From the NCBI GenBank assembly GCA_028287035.1, contig JAQBQL010000222.1:1-64000 (forward strand): DNA of 64,000 nucleotides. Direction: 5' to 3'. The notes under the pieces are model-generated. The model was not told the DNA's origin. It searched no databases and was given only the letters and a program-made list of their open reading frames with translations. This DNA is from Labilithrix sp. GTDB taxonomy: Bacteria; Myxococcota; Polyangia; Polyangiales; Polyangiaceae. A program made the position numbers and the translations under genes. Below are positions 1 to 8,845 of this stretch, piece after piece. The first letter of the stretch is position 1. Each line of letters begins with the position of its first letter.

Positions 1-253
1 CACCCGCGACGCGCGCGTGCGGCGCGTCCGGCGCGTGCTCGAGGCTGCCCTGCATGGCGCGAGCGACGTGCGCTGCCACGTCGGCGGCGGGTGGCTGCGC
101 GGCCTGCGCGAAGCTCGTGATGCGCTCGACGTAGTCGCAGCACGCCGAGCAGAGCGCCAGATGCTCGCGCACCTTCGCGTGCGCGCCGCGCGGGTCCGAT
201 CCCGCGGGCTCGCATGCGTAGGCTTCGAGGTCGATGCTGCTCGGGTGCTTCAT
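1..253 (-). CDS. Zinc-finger anti-sigma factor (partial, runs off left edge)
   Basis: Only the first 84 residues are in the window; the gene continues past base 1. It opens MKHPSSIDLEAYA and carries H31-x3-C35-x2-C38, the HxxxCxxC zinc site of ZAS-type anti-sigma factors, followed by another Cys. Such proteins hold a cognate ECF sigma factor inactive, often from the membrane. The ATG overlaps the stop of the upstream sigma gene by 4 nt (ATGA at 250-253), which strongly suggests translational coupling and a cognate pair. Whether a membrane segment follows cannot be seen. The zinc motif and the context agree; the specific signal is unknown. Confidence 0.75.
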   Translation of the reverse strand, partial: MKHPSSIDLEAYACEPAGSDPRGAHAKVREHLALCSACCDYVERITSFAQAAQPPAADVAAHVARAMQGSLEHAPDAPHARVAG

Positions 254-852
254 GAGGTGAGTGCCTCTTCCTCGAGGCCGGTGCTTTCGTGACTGATGCG
301 GAGCTTGGCGCGTATCTCCTGCGTTCGCTTGTTCACGGTGACGCGGGATACTCCGAGCTCGGTCGCCGCCTCGCCCTGGGTGAGCCCGTCGACGAAGAGC
401 ATGATCGCGAGCGACTGCTGCGCTTCGTCGAGCAGCGCGAGCGACTCGACCACCGCGAGGCGCGCTTCCGGGTCGATCCCCGGCGCGGTCCCCACCGGGT
501 CCCGCGGATCGAGCGCGTCGATGTCGACCGCGGTGCGAAGACGACGCCCGCGGCGGAGGAGATCGAGGCACGTGCGATCGGCAACGCGGCAGAGCCACCG
601 GTACGGTGACTCGGCCGCGCGGAGCCCCTCGCCCCGGCGCAGGAGCACCGAGACGAGCTCCTGCACCGCGTCGTCCGCCTGCGCAGAATCGCGCAGGAGG
701 AGACGGCAGCGACGTGCCAGCAGCGCACCGTAGCGCTGGTACACGTCGCTCACTTCGTCTGCGGTGAGCCCGCGCTGTTCGAGCTGGGCCAACCTTCTCG
801 GTCCATCGGCGAGGTTCGGTTCACTTCCCCGAGTCGGGGGCGGGGCCGCCAT
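250..852 (-). CDS. ECF-like RNA polymerase sigma factor
   Basis: About 200 residues. A region 2 helix set covers roughly residues 40-100 (RYGALLARRC, QADDAVQELV, SPYRWLCRVADRTCLDLLRR). A region 4 helix-turn-helix sits near the C-terminus (LAIMLFVDGLTQGEAATELGVSRVTVNKR). Region 3 is absent, as in ECF sigma factors. It should direct RNA polymerase to a small regulon when released by the zinc-finger protein encoded immediately downstream. The ATG at 852 lies 32 nt inside the end of the upstream lipoprotein gene, so the start is uncertain; an in-frame TTG about 60 nt later, preceded by AGAAGG, is an alternative. The three genes look like one operon: lipoprotein, sigma, anti-sigma. Confidence 0.8.
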   Translation of the reverse strand: MAAPPPTRGSEPNLADGPRRLAQLEQRGLTADEVSDVYQRYGALLARRCRLLLRDSAQADDAVQELVSVLLRRGEGLRAAESPYRWLCRVADRTCLDLLRRGRRLRTAVDIDALDPRDPVGTAPGIDPEARLAVVESLALLDEAQQSLAIMLFVDGLTQGEAATELGVSRVTVNKRTQEIRAKLRISHESTGLEEEALTS

Positions 853-2050
853 CGACACTGGCGTCCATCCCGCCCGCGTCCTCGGCGATCGGGCAGGGCC
901 ATCCAGCGGGCGCCGGCTGGTCCCACGGGATCGCCGTGGAGTAGCCGGACGAGGGGGCGCAACCGATCCCGATGTCGGTCCCGAGGGAACACAGGCCACT
1001 CGGAGCGGGCGGCGGGGTCGGGCAGTCCACGGCCTCGTTGTACGAGAAGCTGTGCCCGTCCGGGTCGCAATGCAGGTTCGGGTCGGACGGGTCCGGGTAC
1101 GTCGCCTTGGGCACGCCGGCGTCGCCGTCGCTCGGGCTGGGCGGGGTGCCGTCCGCGCCGCCACCGGCGGAGGGGGGCGAGTCGGCGACGGGGTTGACCG
1201 TGCCGCCGCCGCCGCCGCCCGAGTAGTAACCCGAGTTCGAGCAGACCGGGTACGGCAGGCCCTGGCCACCATCGAGCTTCAGCTCGACCTCGTCGAGCGG
1301 CAGCCAGCGCTGGTTGTCCGTCCACGCGAGGTTGAAGCCTGCGAGCGGGAGGATGCCCGAGCGGTCGCGGAGCTTCTCGTAATCGAGCTTCCCGCCGTCC
1401 TTCAGGTACGTGAGGACGAGCTCGCGGTTGCCGCCGAGGATCGTGTCCGTCGACGAGGCGTACTGACCGGAGAGATCGAGCTTCCCGTTGCCGTTCGTGT
1501 CCGCATAGACAACGAAGCCGGCGACCGCCGCGGTGAGCGGCTGCGTGATGACCGAGCCGCTCGCGTTGTCCTTGGCCGTGATGGTGGAGGCGAACGACTT
1601 GCCGCCGGCGGTGCCGGTGCCGTCGGTCTCCGGGACCGGCGCGGGCGCCGGGACCGGCGTGTCCTTGCCGTTCGCGAAGGTCGTGCCGTTGTCGAGGCTC
1701 GAGAAGAACGCAGCCGCGGGGACCGCGAGGCTCATCGTGAAGTGACCGCCGACGACCGGAACGTCGTCACCGACGGCGTAGCCGCCCTCGTCCGTCGTGC
1801 TCGACGCAGTGCGCCAGACGAGCGCGACGCGGGCATTGGCCGGAACGGAGGTGCCCGTGAGGGCGCCGGCGACGGTGGCGACCTTTTCGCCGGCGATCGT
1901 CGGGTCCGAGATGCCACCGCAGGCAAAGGCCATCGAGGTGCACGCGGCGGCCGCGGCGAGGATCATGGCAGGCCGGCGACGGGGCGCGCGATCCTGCGTC
2001 ACGGGGGAGGTGCGAGCGATGCGAGAGAGGACACGGGAAGAGAAGGACAT
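821..2050 (-). CDS. Secreted lipoprotein of unknown function
   Basis: About 409 residues. A basic N-terminus is followed by a hydrophobic stretch ending MAFAC-GG, a loose lipobox. The body contains an EF-hand-like loop (DTNGNGKLDL), a run of glycines after YYS, and a C-terminal third rich in Pro, Asp and Gly that ends DASVDGGPAPDSGK. No enzyme motif is visible. The ATG at 2050 has AGGAG about 11 nt upstream; a shorter form starting at MILAAAAAC is possible. It is the first gene of the lipoprotein/sigma/anti-sigma cluster, so it may be the sensed surface protein or a target of that sigma factor; this is inference only. Confidence 0.65.
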   Translation of the reverse strand: MSFSSRVLSRIARTSPVTQDRAPRRRPAMILAAAAACTSMAFACGGISDPTIAGEKVATVAGALTGTSVPANARVALVWRTASSTTDEGGYAVGDDVPVVGGHFTMSLAVPAAAFFSSLDNGTTFANGKDTPVPAPAPVPETDGTGTAGGKSFASTITAKDNASGSVITQPLTAAVAGFVVYADTNGNGKLDLSGQYASSTDTILGGNRELVLTYLKDGGKLDYEKLRDRSGILPLAGFNLAWTDNQRWLPLDEVELKLDGGQGLPYPVCSNSGYYSGGGGGGTVNPVADSPPSAGGGADGTPPSPSDGDAGVPKATYPDPSDPNLHCDPDGHSFSYNEAVDCPTPPPAPSGLCSLGTDIGIGCAPSSGYSTAIPWDQPAPAGWPCPIAEDAGGMDASVDGGPAPDSGK

Positions 2051-2154
2051 GATGAGGGGGCTCCTGCGAGGTCGAGAGACCGTTCGGTTGCTTCTGAACT
2101 CCTGGACGCAGGCAGGGGGCCAGGCTGTAAAGCACGAGGTCCCTTTTTCTTCAG

Positions 2155-2194
2155 CCGACCGCCTGGTCGGATCACCCCCCTCGCCGTCGAGGGG
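2155..2194. other. Two tandem inverted repeats in a divergent intergenic region
   Basis: Two perfect 6-bp stems lie back to back: CCGACC-gcct-GGTCGG at 2155-2170 and CCCCTC-gccgtc-GAGGGG at 2177-2194. They sit in the 236-bp gap between the lipoprotein (start 2050, minus) and the ketoacyl-ACP synthase (start 2287, plus). They are not followed by a T tract on either strand, so they are not a typical terminator. They could be RNA leader hairpins or protein-binding sites. Confidence 0.4.
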
Positions 2195-2286
2195 TCGCCG
2201 GATGACGCGCCCGGCCGAGAACGACAGGGCCTCTGCGAGGTTGCCAGGGGCCTCCAACAAAACTACACCCGGGTTCGCCGACCGCC

Positions 2287-3408
2287 ATGCCTTCCATCGC
2301 CATCACCGGAACGGGCCTCTTCACTCCTCCTCACGCCATCTCGAACGACGAGCTGGTGGCGGCGTTCAACGCGTGGGTGGACAGCGAAAATGCGAAGAAT
2401 GCCGACGCGATCGCCGCCGGGCAGAAGCCGCTCGAGCGGTCCAGCGCCGACTTCATCCTGAGCGCCTCGGGCATCGGGCGCCGGTACGCGATGGACCGGA
2501 CGGGCATCCTCGACCCCGCGATCATGGCCCCGCGCATCCCGGAACGCGCGAACGAGCAGCACGGCATCCAGTGCGAGATGGCCCTGGCGGCCGCCGGCGA
2601 GGCGCTCGCGCAGGCCGGTCTCGTCGCCGAGGACATCGGCGCGGTCATCGTCGCCTGCTCCAACCTGCAGCGCGCCTACCCCGCCATCGCGGTGGAGGTG
2701 CAGGAGGCGCTCGGCATCAAGGGCTTCGCGTTCGACATGAACGTGGCGTGCTCGTCCGCGACCTTCGGCATCAACGTCGCCCACGACCTCGTCCTCGGCG
2801 GCAGCGCCAAGCGCGTCCTCGTCGTGAACCCCGAGATCTGCACGGGCCACCTCAACTTCCGCGATCGCGAGAGCCACTTCATCTTCGGCGACGCGTGCAC
2901 CGCCGTCGTCGTCGAGCCGCTCGAGGGAACGCGCTCGAAGGAGCCCTACGAGATCCTGGGCACCCGCCTCGCGACCCGGTACTCGAACAACATCCGGAAC
3001 AACTTCGGCTTCCTGAACCGCGCCGCCCCCGAGGGCCGGGATCAGCCCGACAAGCTGTTCGTGCAGCACGGTCGCAAGGTGTTCAAGGACGTCTCGCCGA
3101 TGGTCGCCGAGCTCGTCTCGAGCCATCTCGAGAGCCTCGGCATCACGCCTGCCCAGGTGCGCCGGATGTGGCTGCACCAGGCGAACGGCACCATGAACGA
3201 GTGGATCAGCCGCAAGGTGCTCGGCCGCGACGCGACCAAGGAAGAGGCGCCCTCGGTGCTCGAGGAGTACGCCAACACGAGCTCCGCCGGCTCGATCATC
3301 ACGTTCCACAAGAACCGCGCCGGGCTCGCCAAGGGCGACATCGGCGTGGTGTGCTCGTTCGGGGCGGGCTACTCGGTCGGGTCCGTCATCGTGCGCAAGG
3401 CGGCCTGA
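2287..3408 (+). CDS. Beta-ketoacyl-ACP synthase III (FabH family)
   Basis: A 373-residue condensing enzyme of the thiolase fold. The Cys-His-Asn triad is visible: Cys155 in NVACSSATFG, His297 in LHQAN and Asn330 in ANTSSAGS. Family members condense an acyl-CoA with malonyl-ACP to start fatty-acid or polyketide chains. The long N-terminal insertion (residues 30-80, with DFILSASGIGRRY) is typical of a FabH subfamily longer than E. coli FabH (about 317 residues), so the primer may not be acetyl-CoA. It stands alone, divergent from the lipoprotein operon and converging within 13 bp on the efflux operon. A strong Shine-Dalgarno is not obvious before the ATG. Confidence 0.9.
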   Translation: MPSIAITGTGLFTPPHAISNDELVAAFNAWVDSENAKNADAIAAGQKPLERSSADFILSASGIGRRYAMDRTGILDPAIMAPRIPERANEQHGIQCEMALAAAGEALAQAGLVAEDIGAVIVACSNLQRAYPAIAVEVQEALGIKGFAFDMNVACSSATFGINVAHDLVLGGSAKRVLVVNPEICTGHLNFRDRESHFIFGDACTAVVVEPLEGTRSKEPYEILGTRLATRYSNNIRNNFGFLNRAAPEGRDQPDKLFVQHGRKVFKDVSPMVAELVSSHLESLGITPAQVRRMWLHQANGTMNEWISRKVLGRDATKEEAPSVLEEYANTSSAGSIITFHKNRAGLAKGDIGVVCSFGAGYSVGSVIVRKAA

Positions 3409-3421
3409 GCCGCCTCGCCGA

Positions 3422-4687
3422 CTACTGCGCGATCTCGACCTGACGACCCTCGACGAGGTCCGGGCTCGCCAGCTTCACGACGCGATCGGTCTCGGAGACG
3501 CCGGTGGAGAGCTCCATCGTCGGCCCCGTGTCGCGCTCGATCATGACGGGCACGAGCTTGATCTTGTTGTCGGGACCGACCATCGCGACGCGAAGACCCT
3601 TCGCGTCGTTCATCACCGCGGTCGCCGGGAGCTCGAACACCCGGTGCGGCGAGGGCAGCGTCAACGCGACGTTCGCGTACATGCCGGCGAGCAGCTCGCC
3701 CTTCGGATTCGGGACGCGGACCTCGGTGTTCATCGTGCGCGTCGCGGGATCGAGCGACCCGGCCGAGCGCGCGACCTTCCCGTCGAACGTGCGGCCCGGG
3801 AACTCGCGAACGCTCACCTTGGCGACGACGTCGTTGCGGACGTTCGGCGCCACGTCCTGCGGCACCTGCACGAACACGCGAACCGGATCCGTTGCGCTGA
3901 TCCGGAAGAGCGCGGTCGTCGGGGAGACGAGCGCCCCCTTCTCGATCCAGCGCGCGTTGACGGTCCCCGCGAACGGCGCCTGGATCTGACCCCACGACTT
4001 GAGCTGCGCGAGGCGGTTCACGTTGGCCTGCTGGGCGGCGATCGCGGCGTTCGCGACCTTGACCGAGGACTGGTCGACCGAGGACTGCGCCTGGTGCTGA
4101 TCGAGCTCCTGCTGCGAGGCAACGCCCGACGGCGCGAGCTTCTTGTAGCGCTCGAGCGTGGTCGCCGAGTACCCCTGGTTCGCCTGCGCCTGGACGAGGG
4201 AGGCCTGCGCCTGGAGGAGCTGCGCGCGCGCCTGCTCGAGCTGCTGCTCCACCTCGGGCTGGTCGATGTCGGCGAGGACCTGCCCCTCCTTCACGCGGTC
4301 GCCGATGTCGACGAGCCACTTGCGCACGTAGCCGCTCGAGCGCGGATACACCGTTGTCTCCTCGAGCGGTTGGACGCTGCCCGGCAGCATCATGCTCCGA
4401 TCGCTGGAGGTGACCTTGGGGGCGACGACCTGCACGCGAAGGAGTGCCGACTCGTTCTGCTTCGTGGCCGTCGCGAGCTCGTGCTGGCGCGCCCGCTTCG
4501 GCAAGAACGCGACGAGGAACGCGCCGCCGAGCACGACCAGCGCGATCACCGCGAAGACCGCGATCCTCCCGAGCGACATCCGGCGCGGCGGCGGCAGCTC
4601 GAAGCCGAGGTCGTCCGTGGCGGCGGGCCCCGCCTTTCCGGGCGGCGTGTGGGGATCGTGGGGCTCGTTGGGATCACGCAGGCTCAT
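3422..4687 (-). CDS. RND efflux periplasmic adaptor (membrane fusion protein)
   Basis: About 421 residues. A proline-rich cytoplasmic N-terminus leads into one membrane anchor (residues about 40-60, IAVFAVIALVVLGGAFLVAF). Then come a lipoyl/barrel-sandwich half (YPRSSGYVRKWLVDIGDRVKEGQ), an alpha-helical hairpin rich in Gln and Ala (about 140-220), the second lipoyl half (APFAGTV) and beta-barrel and membrane-proximal domains. It should bridge the inner-membrane pump and an outer-membrane channel. The ATG overlaps the pump stop codon (ATGA, 4684-4687), so it is translated after the pump in one operon. No outer-membrane factor gene lies next to it. The C-terminus ends 13 bp from the convergent synthase gene. 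Confidence 0.93.
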   Translation of the reverse strand: MSLRDPNEPHDPHTPPGKAGPAATDDLGFELPPPRRMSLGRIAVFAVIALVVLGGAFLVAFLPKRARQHELATATKQNESALLRVQVVAPKVTSSDRSMMLPGSVQPLEETTVYPRSSGYVRKWLVDIGDRVKEGQVLADIDQPEVEQQLEQARAQLLQAQASLVQAQANQGYSATTLERYKKLAPSGVASQQELDQHQAQSSVDQSSVKVANAAIAAQQANVNRLAQLKSWGQIQAPFAGTVNARWIEKGALVSPTTALFRISATDPVRVFVQVPQDVAPNVRNDVVAKVSVREFPGRTFDGKVARSAGSLDPATRTMNTEVRVPNPKGELLAGMYANVALTLPSPHRVFELPATAVMNDAKGLRVAMVGPDNKIKLVPVMIERDTGPTMELSTGVSETDRVVKLASPDLVEGRQVEIAQ

Positions 4688-7600
4688 AGGGACTCCAGCT
4701 CGGCGTCGTTGGTCTTCGGCGCCTTCTTGCGAAGCATGCTGTACATGACGGGAACGAAGAAGAGGGTCGTGAAGGTCGCGACGAGGAGCCCGCCGATGAC
4801 CGCGCGACCGAGCGGCGCGTTCTGCTCGCCGCCCTCGCCCAAGCCGAGCGACATGGGCAGCATGCCGATGATCATCGCGAGAGCGGTCATGATGACCGGC
4901 CGGAGCCGCGTCATCCCGGCGGCCAGTGCCGCCTGCGTCGCGTCGCGGCCGACGCCGCGCTGATCGTTCGCGAAGGTGACGACGAGGATGCTGTTCGCGG
5001 TCGCCACGCCCACGCACATGATCGAGCCCATGAGGGCCGGAACGCTCAGCGTGGTGTGGGAGAGGAAGAGCATCCACGCGATGCCCGCAATCGCCCCGGG
5101 CAGCGCCATCAGGATGACGAAGGGGTCCAGCCAGGACTGGAAGTTGACGACCATGAGGAGGTACACGAGGAGCACCGAGAAGATGAGGCCGTAGCCCAGG
5201 CCACGGAAGGACGAGTTCATGCTCTCGACCTGTCCCTTGATCTTCACCTGCGTTCCGCGCGGGAACTTGGGCTTCATCTCGTCGACGATCTTCTCGATCG
5301 CGTTCGACACGGAGCCGAGGTCCGCGCCGTCGACGTTGGCCTGCACGTCGTACGTGCGCGACGCGTTGAAGTGGGTGACGTTCGCCGCGCCGACGGTCCT
5401 CGAGATCTGCGCGACGTTCGAGAGGAACTGCGGGGGCGAGCTCGGGTCGCCGGTGGCGAGCGGCGTCGTGCCGAGGTCCTCGATGGAGGCAAGCTCGTAC
5501 TGCGGGGTCTGCACCGCGACGAGATACTGGATGCCGCGCTTCGCATCGAGCCAGTAGCTCGGCGCGACCTGGGTGCTCGAGGACAGCGAGATGAGGAGAT
5601 CGCTCGCCACGTCACGCTCGGTGAGGCCGACCTGCCGGGCCATCGTACGGTCGACGTCGATCTTCACCTGCGGGACGTTCGGGACCTGCGCGAGGTGGAC
5701 GTCCACCGCGCCGGGCACCGCGCTCACCCGCTCCGAGATCTGCCGCGCGACGTCGTACGTCTGGTCCTCGTTGCCGACCGCGCCGACCACCTGCACGTCG
5801 ATCGGTGCGGCGAGACCGAAGTTGAGCACCTGCGTCGAGATGTCCGGGGCGAGGAAGAAGAAGGTCGTGCTCGGGTACTTCTCGTGGAGCACCTTGCGGA
5901 GCTGGCGGACGTAGCCGTTCGTCGGCGGATGGTCCTCGTGGAGCGAGATGAGGATGTCACCGTCCGCCGGCGAGATGGCGACGCCTTCGCTCAGGGACAG
6001 GTTGATGCCGCTGTACGGCGTGCCGATGTTGTCGAGCATCGTCTCGATCTCGTGCGGCGGGATCACCGTGCGGATCGTGTTCTCGATGTCGGCGAAGTGC
6101 CGCTCGCTCTCCTCGATGCGGGTGCCGGGCACGCCGCGGACGTGCAGCTTGATGAGGCCCGCGTCGACGCTCGGGAAGAAGTCGCGGCCGACGAGGGGGA
6201 GGAAGGTGCCGACCGACGCGACCACGAACAGGAGGAAGCCGCCCGCGAAGACGCCGCGATGACGGAGCGCGAGCGCGAGGAAGCCGCCGTAGAAGCTGCG
6301 GAGCCGGTCGAACTGGTGGTTGAACCCGGCGAAGAACTTCGCGGCGAACCCGCGCGGCGGACCGTGGTGCTCGGCCATGTGCTCGTCGGCCTCCTTGCGG
6401 AGGAGGAAGTGCACCATCGTCGGCACGAGCGTCCGCGAGAGGAAGTAGGACATCATCATCGCGAAGACGACCGCGAGGGCCATCGGCACGAACAGCGACT
6501 TGGCGGCGCCGGTGATGAAGCCGACCGGGACGAACACGATGCAGATGCAGAGTGTCGACACGAAGGCGGGCGTCGCGATCTCCTGCGCGCCGTCGACGAT
6601 GGCGCGCACGAAGGGCTTTCGCTGCGCCATGTTGCGATGGATGTTCTCGATCGAAACCGTGGCGTCGTCGACGAGGATGCCGACCGCCAGCGCGAGCCCG
6701 CCGAGCGTCATGACGTTGAGGCTGTACCCGAGGGCGCCCAGCACCATGATCGACACGAGGATGGACAGCGGGATCGAGACGACGACGATGAGGGTGCTCC
6801 GCCAGCTTCCGAGGAACACCAGGATCATGATCCCGGTGAGCGCGGCGGCGATCGCCGCCTCCTTCACGACGCCCTCCACCGCGGCGCGGACGAAGAGCGA
6901 CTGATCGAAGAGGAGCGATACCTTGAGCTCCTTGGGCAGCTTCGTCATCGTGATCGGAAGCTGCTCGCGGATGCTCTTCACGATGTCGAGCGTGCTGACG
7001 TTGCCGTTCTTGAGCACCGACATGAGCACCGAGCGCTTGCCGCTCACGTGCACCATGTTGGTCTGGGGCGAGTAGCCGTCGCGCACGTTGGCGACGTCCT
7101 TCACGAACACGGGCGTCCCGCGCACCGTCTTGATCGGCAGCTCGCCAATGTCCTTGATGACCTCGGGGCTCGAGTTCAGGAGGACCGGGTACTCGTTGTT
7201 GCCCATCTTCGTCGTGCCGGTCGGCAGGATGACGTTCTGGGTCGTGATCGCGTTGTTGACGTCACGCGGTGAGAGGCCGAACCCGTAGAGGCGCGCCGGG
7301 TCGATGTCGACCATGACCTGCCGCTGCTTGCCGCCGTAGGGCCACGGCACCTGCGTGCCCTGGATGACCGCGAGGTCGGCGCGCACGAAGTTCGTTCCGT
7401 AGTCGAAGAGCTGCTGCTCGCTCATCGACTCGCTCTCGATGGCCGCCTGGAGGATCGGCACGTTCGAGGCGCTGTAGCGGATGATGAACGGCGGCGTCGC
7501 GCCGGGAGGCATCTGCTTCAGCACCGACTGCGAGACGGCCGTGACCTGCGCGGTGGCGGCCTCGATGTGGGCGCCCGGCTGGAAGTAGATCTTCACGACC

Positions 7601-7869
7601 GCGATGCCGGTGAGCGACTGGCTCTCGACGTGCTCGATGTCGTTCACCGTCGTGGTGAGGATGCGCTCGTAGTTGGTGACGATCCGCTTCTCCATCTCCT
7701 CCGGAGTGAGGCCCGTGTAGTTCCAGATGACGGAGATGACCGGGATGTCGATGTCGGGGAAGATGTCGGTCGGCATGCGGACGATCGACAGGACGCCCAT
7801 GACGACGATGAGCATCGCCATGACGACGAACGTGTACGGGCGCCGGAGCGCGATTCGAACGAGCCACAT
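4684..7869 (-). CDS. RND multidrug/solute efflux permease (AcrB/CzcA superfamily)
   Basis: About 1061 residues, the usual length. It shows the RND layout: TM1 at residues 12-30, a large periplasmic loop, TM2-7, a second periplasmic loop and TM8-12. The TM4 proton-relay motif reads GGLALAVGILVDDATVSIEN with the expected Asp pair. The N-terminus MWLVRIALRRPYTFVVMAM resembles the HAE1-like group (hydrophobic and amphiphilic exporters) rather than the heavy-metal group. It would use the proton gradient to export drugs or lipids together with the coupled adaptor. The LysR gene is divergent, 91 bp away, and is the likely regulator. A possible -10 on this strand is TACGCT at 7925-7930. No good Shine-Dalgarno is seen before the ATG. 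Confidence 0.95.
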   Translation of the reverse strand: MWLVRIALRRPYTFVVMAMLIVVMGVLSIVRMPTDIFPDIDIPVISVIWNYTGLTPEEMEKRIVTNYERILTTTVNDIEHVESQSLTGIAVVKIYFQPGAHIEAATAQVTAVSQSVLKQMPPGATPPFIIRYSASNVPILQAAIESESMSEQQLFDYGTNFVRADLAVIQGTQVPWPYGGKQRQVMVDIDPARLYGFGLSPRDVNNAITTQNVILPTGTTKMGNNEYPVLLNSSPEVIKDIGELPIKTVRGTPVFVKDVANVRDGYSPQTNMVHVSGKRSVLMSVLKNGNVSTLDIVKSIREQLPITMTKLPKELKVSLLFDQSLFVRAAVEGVVKEAAIAAALTGIMILVFLGSWRSTLIVVVSIPLSILVSIMVLGALGYSLNVMTLGGLALAVGILVDDATVSIENIHRNMAQRKPFVRAIVDGAQEIATPAFVSTLCICIVFVPVGFITGAAKSLFVPMALAVVFAMMMSYFLSRTLVPTMVHFLLRKEADEHMAEHHGPPRGFAAKFFAGFNHQFDRLRSFYGGFLALALRHRGVFAGGFLLFVVASVGTFLPLVGRDFFPSVDAGLIKLHVRGVPGTRIEESERHFADIENTIRTVIPPHEIETMLDNIGTPYSGINLSLSEGVAISPADGDILISLHEDHPPTNGYVRQLRKVLHEKYPSTTFFFLAPDISTQVLNFGLAAPIDVQVVGAVGNEDQTYDVARQISERVSAVPGAVDVHLAQVPNVPQVKIDVDRTMARQVGLTERDVASDLLISLSSSTQVAPSYWLDAKRGIQYLVAVQTPQYELASIEDLGTTPLATGDPSSPPQFLSNVAQISRTVGAANVTHFNASRTYDVQANVDGADLGSVSNAIEKIVDEMKPKFPRGTQVKIKGQVESMNSSFRGLGYGLIFSVLLVYLLMVVNFQSWLDPFVILMALPGAIAGIAWMLFLSHTTLSVPALMGSIMCVGVATANSILVVTFANDQRGVGRDATQAALAAGMTRLRPVIMTALAMIIGMLPMSLGLGEGGEQNAPLGRAVIGGLLVATFTTLFFVPVMYSMLRKKAPKTNDAELESL

Positions 7870-7935
7870 GGTGGTTTGATTGGGATGTCCGCTCTCTAGA
7901 TGGCGTCGCGGCGGTGATGCGTCCAGCGTAAAGTC

Positions 7936-7962
7936 CGGTACCGTCTGATACCTTGCAGGTAT
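7936..7962. promoter_or_regulatory. LysR-type operator region with two palindromes
   Basis: A perfect 15-bp palindrome, ATACCT-TGC-AGGTAT, spans 7948-7962 and contains a T-N11-A LysR box (T7949, A7961). A second, smaller palindrome, CGGTACCG, lies at 7936-7943. Both contain TACC/GGTA half-sites. The larger one covers the LysR gene's predicted -10 (TACCTT, 7949-7954, 6 nt before the ATG) and its start codon. Bound regulator would therefore repress its own gene while standing beside the efflux promoter. Confidence 0.7.
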
Positions 7963-8833
7963 GGAGCTCCGGCACCTAAGGTACTTCGTCGCGGTCGCCG
8001 AGGAGCGCCACTTCGGCCGTGCGGCGAGACGCCTCCGCATCGCGCAGCCGCCGCTCAGTCGCCAGATCCAAGGGCTCGAGCGCGAGCTCGGGTTCCTCCT
8101 CTTCGAGCGCACGCGTCGCCAGGTCGATCTCACGCCGGCCGGCGAGACGCTCCTCGTTCACGCGCGCCGCATCTTCGAGTCCGTCGAGCTCGCGGTCCAC
8201 GAGGCACGGCGCGCGAGCCACGGGGAGAGCGGGAGGCTGGTCGTCGCCTACCCCTCGACCTTCGCCGCGAGCGGCCTCCCCGAGGTGGTCCGGGCGTTCC
8301 ACACGAAGTTTCCCGACGTCGAGCTGTCGCTGCACGAGCTATCGCCCCAGCAGCAGCTCGACGCGCTCCGCGACCACGAGGTCGACGTGGCCTTCGTCCG
8401 CGGCCCGGTCGAGGACCCCGAGCTCGCGACGGAGCTCGTGCGGAGCGAGCCGCTCATGGCCGTGCTGCCGAGCGGACACGCCCTCGCGGGCCGGAAGATC
8501 CTCGGGCTGAGCCTCCTCGCGGGCGAGCCGTTCGTGCTCTTCCCGCGCGTCCGCGCGCCGGCGTACTTCGACTTCCTCGTGGGCCTCTGCCGTCAAGCGG
8601 GCTTCACGCCGCGCATCGTGCAGGAGGCGCCGCAGATGGACATCGTGAGCCTGGTCGCCGCAGGCCTCGGGGTGTCGCTGGTGCCCGCGTCGGTCCGCAG
8701 CTTCCGGCGCAAGGGGATCGTCCTCCGCCCGCTCGTGGGCTCACCGAAGAGCGACCTCCGCGTCGTCTGGGCGGCGGCGAGCCGCTCGGCGGTGCTGGCC
8801 GAGTTCCTCGCGGTCGTGCGTCATCAAGCGTAA
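7961..8833 (+). CDS. LysR-family transcriptional regulator
   Basis: 290 residues. The N-terminal winged helix-turn-helix covers about 1-60 (MELRHLRYFVAVAEERHFGR, then RIAQPPLSRQIQGLE). The effector-binding domain of two Rossmann-like halves covers about 90-290. It is divergent from the RND efflux operon and most likely controls it in response to a pump substrate or metabolite. It is also 12 nt upstream of and on the same strand as the MNIO gene, so read-through is likely. There is no usable Shine-Dalgarno; a TACCTT -10 ends 6 nt before the ATG, which fits a leaderless message. A LysR box overlaps that -10, implying negative autoregulation. Confidence 0.93.
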   Translation: MELRHLRYFVAVAEERHFGRAARRLRIAQPPLSRQIQGLERELGFLLFERTRRQVDLTPAGETLLVHARRIFESVELAVHEARRASHGESGRLVVAYPSTFAASGLPEVVRAFHTKFPDVELSLHELSPQQQLDALRDHEVDVAFVRGPVEDPELATELVRSEPLMAVLPSGHALAGRKILGLSLLAGEPFVLFPRVRAPAYFDFLVGLCRQAGFTPRIVQEAPQMDIVSLVAAGLGVSLVPASVRSFRRKGIVLRPLVGSPKSDLRVVWAAASRSAVLAEFLAVVRHQA

Positions 8834-8845
8834 CCTGGTGGGGCT

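Noticed and set aside
5056..7272. A 738-codon open frame on the plus strand, antisense to the RND permease
   Set aside because: Its product is almost only Arg, Asp, Glu, His and Val with no family pattern; it mirrors the GC-rich third positions of the real gene.
8831..8836. TAACCT as a -10 for the MNIO gene
   Set aside because: It ends 9 nt before the TTG and contains the LysR stop codon; GGTGGGG gives a plausible ribosome site, so the gene is probably read from the LysR transcript.
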